Positions 62,050 to 64,000 of a stretch of 64,000 nucleotides of DNA are shown here, in pieces. The notes under the pieces are model-generated. The model saw only the letters and a list, made by a program, of their open reading frames with translations. It had not been told where the DNA came from and made no database searches. The stretch lies in the NCBI RefSeq assembly GCF_001717465.1, contig NZ_CP017074.1, forward strand, positions 1,888,873 to 1,952,872, written 5' to 3'. The stretch comes from Luteimonas sp. JM171. Its GTDB lineage: Bacteria > Pseudomonadota > Gammaproteobacteria > Xanthomonadales > Xanthomonadaceae. The position numbers and the translations under genes are program-made. Position 1 is the first letter of the stretch; every line of letters starts with the position of its first letter.

Positions 62050-62943
62050 TCAGTACAGCGTCCCGGTATTGAGCACCGGCTGGGCCGAGCGGTCACCGCA
62101 CAGCACCACCAGCAGGTTGCTCACCATCGCCGCCTTGCGCTCCTCGTCCAGGTGCACCACGCCGCTCTTCTGCAGCTCCTCCAGCGCCATCTCGACCATG
62201 CCACAGGCGCCGGCCACGATCCGGGCCCGCGCCGCCACCACGGCGTTGGCCTGCTGGCGCTGCAACATCGCGTGGGCGATCTCGGACGCGTAGGCCAGGT
62301 GGCTGATCCTCGCCTCCAGGACCTCGACGCCGGCCGAGGCCAGGCGCTCGTCAAGGTGCTTCTTGAGCTCGCCGGAGATCGCCACCGGATGGCTGCGCAG
62401 CGACATCTGGCCTTCCTCGTGCTGGTCGTACGGATAGCTGGTGGCCATGGCCCGCAGCGCCGCCTCGGACTGGATATGCACGAAGCTCTCGTAATCGTCG
62501 ACGTTGAACACCGCCTCGGCCGAATCAGTGACCTTCCACACGATCACCGCGGCGATCTCGATCGGACTGCCCTCAAGCTCGTTGACCTTGAGCTTGCCGC
62601 TCTCGAAGTTGCGGATGCGCAGGGAAACCTTGCGCTTGCTGAAGAATGGGTTGTTCCAGCGCAGCCCGTTCTCCTTCACGGTGCCCACGTACTTGCCGAA
62701 CAGGCTCACCACCGCCGACTGGTTCGGCTCGACCATGTAGAGCCCGATCAGGATGAACACCGCCAGTGCGCCGACGACAACGCCTGTCACCAGCATCGCC
62801 ACCGACGAAACGATGCTCCCGGCGCTGCCGGAGGTGAGGGCGCTGAAGGACAGGATGATCGCAATTGCGCAGGCGGCCATCACGGCCAGCGTGGCCAGCA
62901 GCACCGGGATCCCGGGCAGGGACCGGATCGGGTTCTCTTTCAT
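62050..62943 (-). CDS. SPFH/Band 7 membrane protein
   Basis: The 297-residue product has two N-terminal membrane segments, then an SPFH domain ([38 protein letters not shown]), and a helical region ([20 protein letters not shown]) as in stomatin/flotillin-type proteins that scaffold membrane microdomains and proteases. Substrates are unknown. It heads a six-gene operon whose promoter carries GTGATATC repeats. Confidence 0.92.
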   Translation of the reverse strand: MKENPIRSLPGIPVLLATLAVMAACAIAIILSFSALTSGSAGSIVSSVAMLVTGVVVGALAVFILIGLYMVEPNQSAVVSLFGKYVGTVKENGLRWNNPFFSKRKVSLRIRNFESGKLKVNELEGSPIEIAAVIVWKVTDSAEAVFNVDDYESFVHIQSEAALRAMATSYPYDQHEEGQMSLRSHPVAISGELKKHLDERLASAGVEVLEARISHLAYASEIAHAMLQRQQANAVVAARARIVAGACGMVEMALEELQKSGVVHLDEERKAAMVSNLLVVLCGDRSAQPVLNTGTLY

Positions 62944-62978
62944 CAGACGCGCACTCCCCTCATGGTTGATGGGAGATA

Positions 62979-63007
62979 GTGATATCGAAGTGATATCACC
63001 CTATCAA
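62979..63007 (-). promoter_or_regulatory. SPFH operon promoter with GTGATATC operator repeats
   Basis: On the minus strand TTGATA (63002-63007) and TATCAC (62979-62984) are 17 bp apart, a good sigma-70 promoter. Two GTGATATC repeats on the plus strand (62979-62986, 62990-62997) are spaced exactly 11 bp, one helical turn, and overlap the -10 and spacer. This is the arrangement of a repressor site. The repressor is unknown. Confidence 0.65.
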
Positions 63008-63025
63008 CATATTTGCGGGTGGGCG

Positions 63026-64000
63026 TCAGGGAATCCGCAGGTCGGCCCAGACCAGGCGGTGGTCGCTTCCTTCCACGATCGGCGCGCTGGGATCGTCCGG
63101 CGCCGGCCAGTACACCCGGCCGCCCAGGTATTCGAAGCCGGTGGACGGCAGCACGTAATCCACCCGCAGGTTGCCCGACTGGGGGCCGAAGTCCGAGGTG
63201 TCATGCGCGTGCGGGCCGGCGTGGGAGAGGTTGGCGCCGCCGGCATCCAGCGCCGCGTGCACCGCGCCCGGGCTGCGCGGCGCCGGATGGCGCAGCACCC
63301 GCGGGTGTTCGAGCAGTCCGGCAATGGCCTCGCTCACGCCGTCGCCGTCGTGCGGGTCGTTGTTGAGGTCGCCCGCGATCACGAATCGCGCCCCGTCGCG
63401 CAGCCCGCCGCAGCGCCCGGCGTCGTCGCACAGCCAGGCCAGTTCCCCGCCGGAGATGTACTCCTGCCAGAACCGGATCTCGTCGGCGTTGCGCGCCCGG
63501 TTGCGCCGCTCCGGCCCGTCGAACACCGGCGGGGTGGGGTGGGAAGCCAGCAGGTGCACCGTGCCCGCAGGCGTGCGGACCGGCACGTCCCAGTGCGATT
63601 TGGATGACAGCCGCAGCTGCTCCCACACCGCGTCGGGATACCAGGGCGCGCCGGTCTCCGGGTCCATCGGGCGGCGCGCGCCTGGCAGGTCCTTCCACTT
63701 GAACAGCTGGAACGTGCGCACCGCCTGGGCGTCGATCGGGTGGCGCGAGAGCACCAGCATGCCGTACTGGCCCGGGTGCAGGCCGTAGCCCCAGGCGTCG
63801 TTGCCGCGCGCGCGGCCCTCGCCGCCAACGTTGCCATCGCGGTCCAGGTCCAGCCCGCTGGGCACTCCGGTATTCACCGGCGCCAGGTACCGGTAGGGAT
63901 AGCGCAGCGGCCGCCCGCCGCCCGGCTGCGCGGTTTCGAGATAGCGCTGCTGGAACAGGTCCGCCGCGCTTCCGTCGGCGACATAGTCGAACTCGTTGAC
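63026..64000 (-). CDS. endonuclease/exonuclease/phosphatase-fold protein (5' end outside window)
   Basis: 325 codons are visible; the N-terminus lies beyond 64000. The C-terminal part has VIAGDLNNDPHDGD (Asp/Asn metal site), LRVDYVLPS and VEGSDHRLVWADL (final SDH). These are the EEP (DNase I-like) signatures. The substrate may be a phosphodiester or sugar-phosphate bond in secreted or surface material; no signal peptide can be judged. It is the gene upstream of the SPFH operon on the same strand, with the SPFH promoter between. Confidence 0.88.
   Translation of the reverse strand, partial: VNEFDYVADGSAADLFQQRYLETAQPGGGRPLRYPYRYLAPVNTGVPSGLDLDRDGNVGGEGRARGNDAWGYGLHPGQYGMLVLSRHPIDAQAVRTFQLFKWKDLPGARRPMDPETGAPWYPDAVWEQLRLSSKSHWDVPVRTPAGTVHLLASHPTPPVFDGPERRNRARNADEIRFWQEYISGGELAWLCDDAGRCGGLRDGARFVIAGDLNNDPHDGDGVSEAIAGLLEHPRVLRHPAPRSPGAVHAALDAGGANLSHAGPHAHDTSDFGPQSGNLRVDYVLPSTGFEYLGGRVYWPAPDDPSAPIVEGSDHRLVWADLRIP

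Overview
The window is high-GC (roughly 70 %) gammaproteobacterial chromosome, most like the Xanthomonadaceae/Lysobacteraceae (Lysobacter, Luteimonas, Xanthomonas, Stenotrophomonas). The evidence is the core gene order rplU-rpmA-obgE / rpsT / murJ-ribF-ileS-lspA-ispH-tRNA-Thr, the ffh-rpsP-rimM-trmD-rplS block, and a bacterial ACE-like M2 dipeptidase. The species call is inference only. No phage genes, transposases or CRISPR arrays were seen.

Layout. 0-9.6 kb: the uvrA start (cut by the window edge), the L21/L27 operon, obgE, rpsT, murJ, ribF, ileS and lspA. 9.6-22.4 kb: an accessory block between lspA and ispH. It holds a trimeric autotransporter adhesin, three related small lipoproteins, a membrane Ser/Thr kinase with a TPR sensor region, an ECF sigma factor lacking the usual acidic patch, a secreted orphan protein, an OmpA/DUF4892 protein and a 1131-residue secreted metzincin-like protein. 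22.4-34.2 kb: ispH, tRNA-Thr(CGT), a GMC oxidoreductase, radA, a D-amino-acid PLP enzyme, a YpjD-like membrane protein, ffh, a class IV aminotransferase, rpsP-rimM-trmD-rplS and hslR. 34.2-45 kb: a DNA-repair neighbourhood (MOSC-mutS, an AAG-type glycosylase, ligD with DUF3606, and a helicase/exonuclease pair resembling MrfA-MrfB). 45-64 kb: gcvP under a tandem glycine riboswitch, a Bcr/CflA transporter, a Min operon with extra genes, a DesK-like two-component pair, an SRPBCC protein, DUF423, an AlkA-type glycosylase, a tightly coupled six-gene SPFH operon, and a truncated endonuclease/phosphatase-fold gene.

Two families of dispersed palindromic elements stand out. Family A has four copies (1.7, 23.5, 41.2 and 41.5 kb), each with a nearly invariant ~48-nt core framed by inverted arms. 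Family B has three copies (1.5, 45.1 and 49.8 kb) with 26-28-bp inverted arms around an inner hairpin. In both families arm sequence differs between copies while complementarity is kept. REP-like hairpins (9.0 and 45.06 kb) add to a repeat-rich intergenic landscape.

The best candidate for an undescribed system is the 12.8-kb lspA-ispH block. A kinase-controlled sigma factor sits among surface and secreted proteins, which suggests a signalling-controlled cell-envelope or contact programme. The two repeat families come next.
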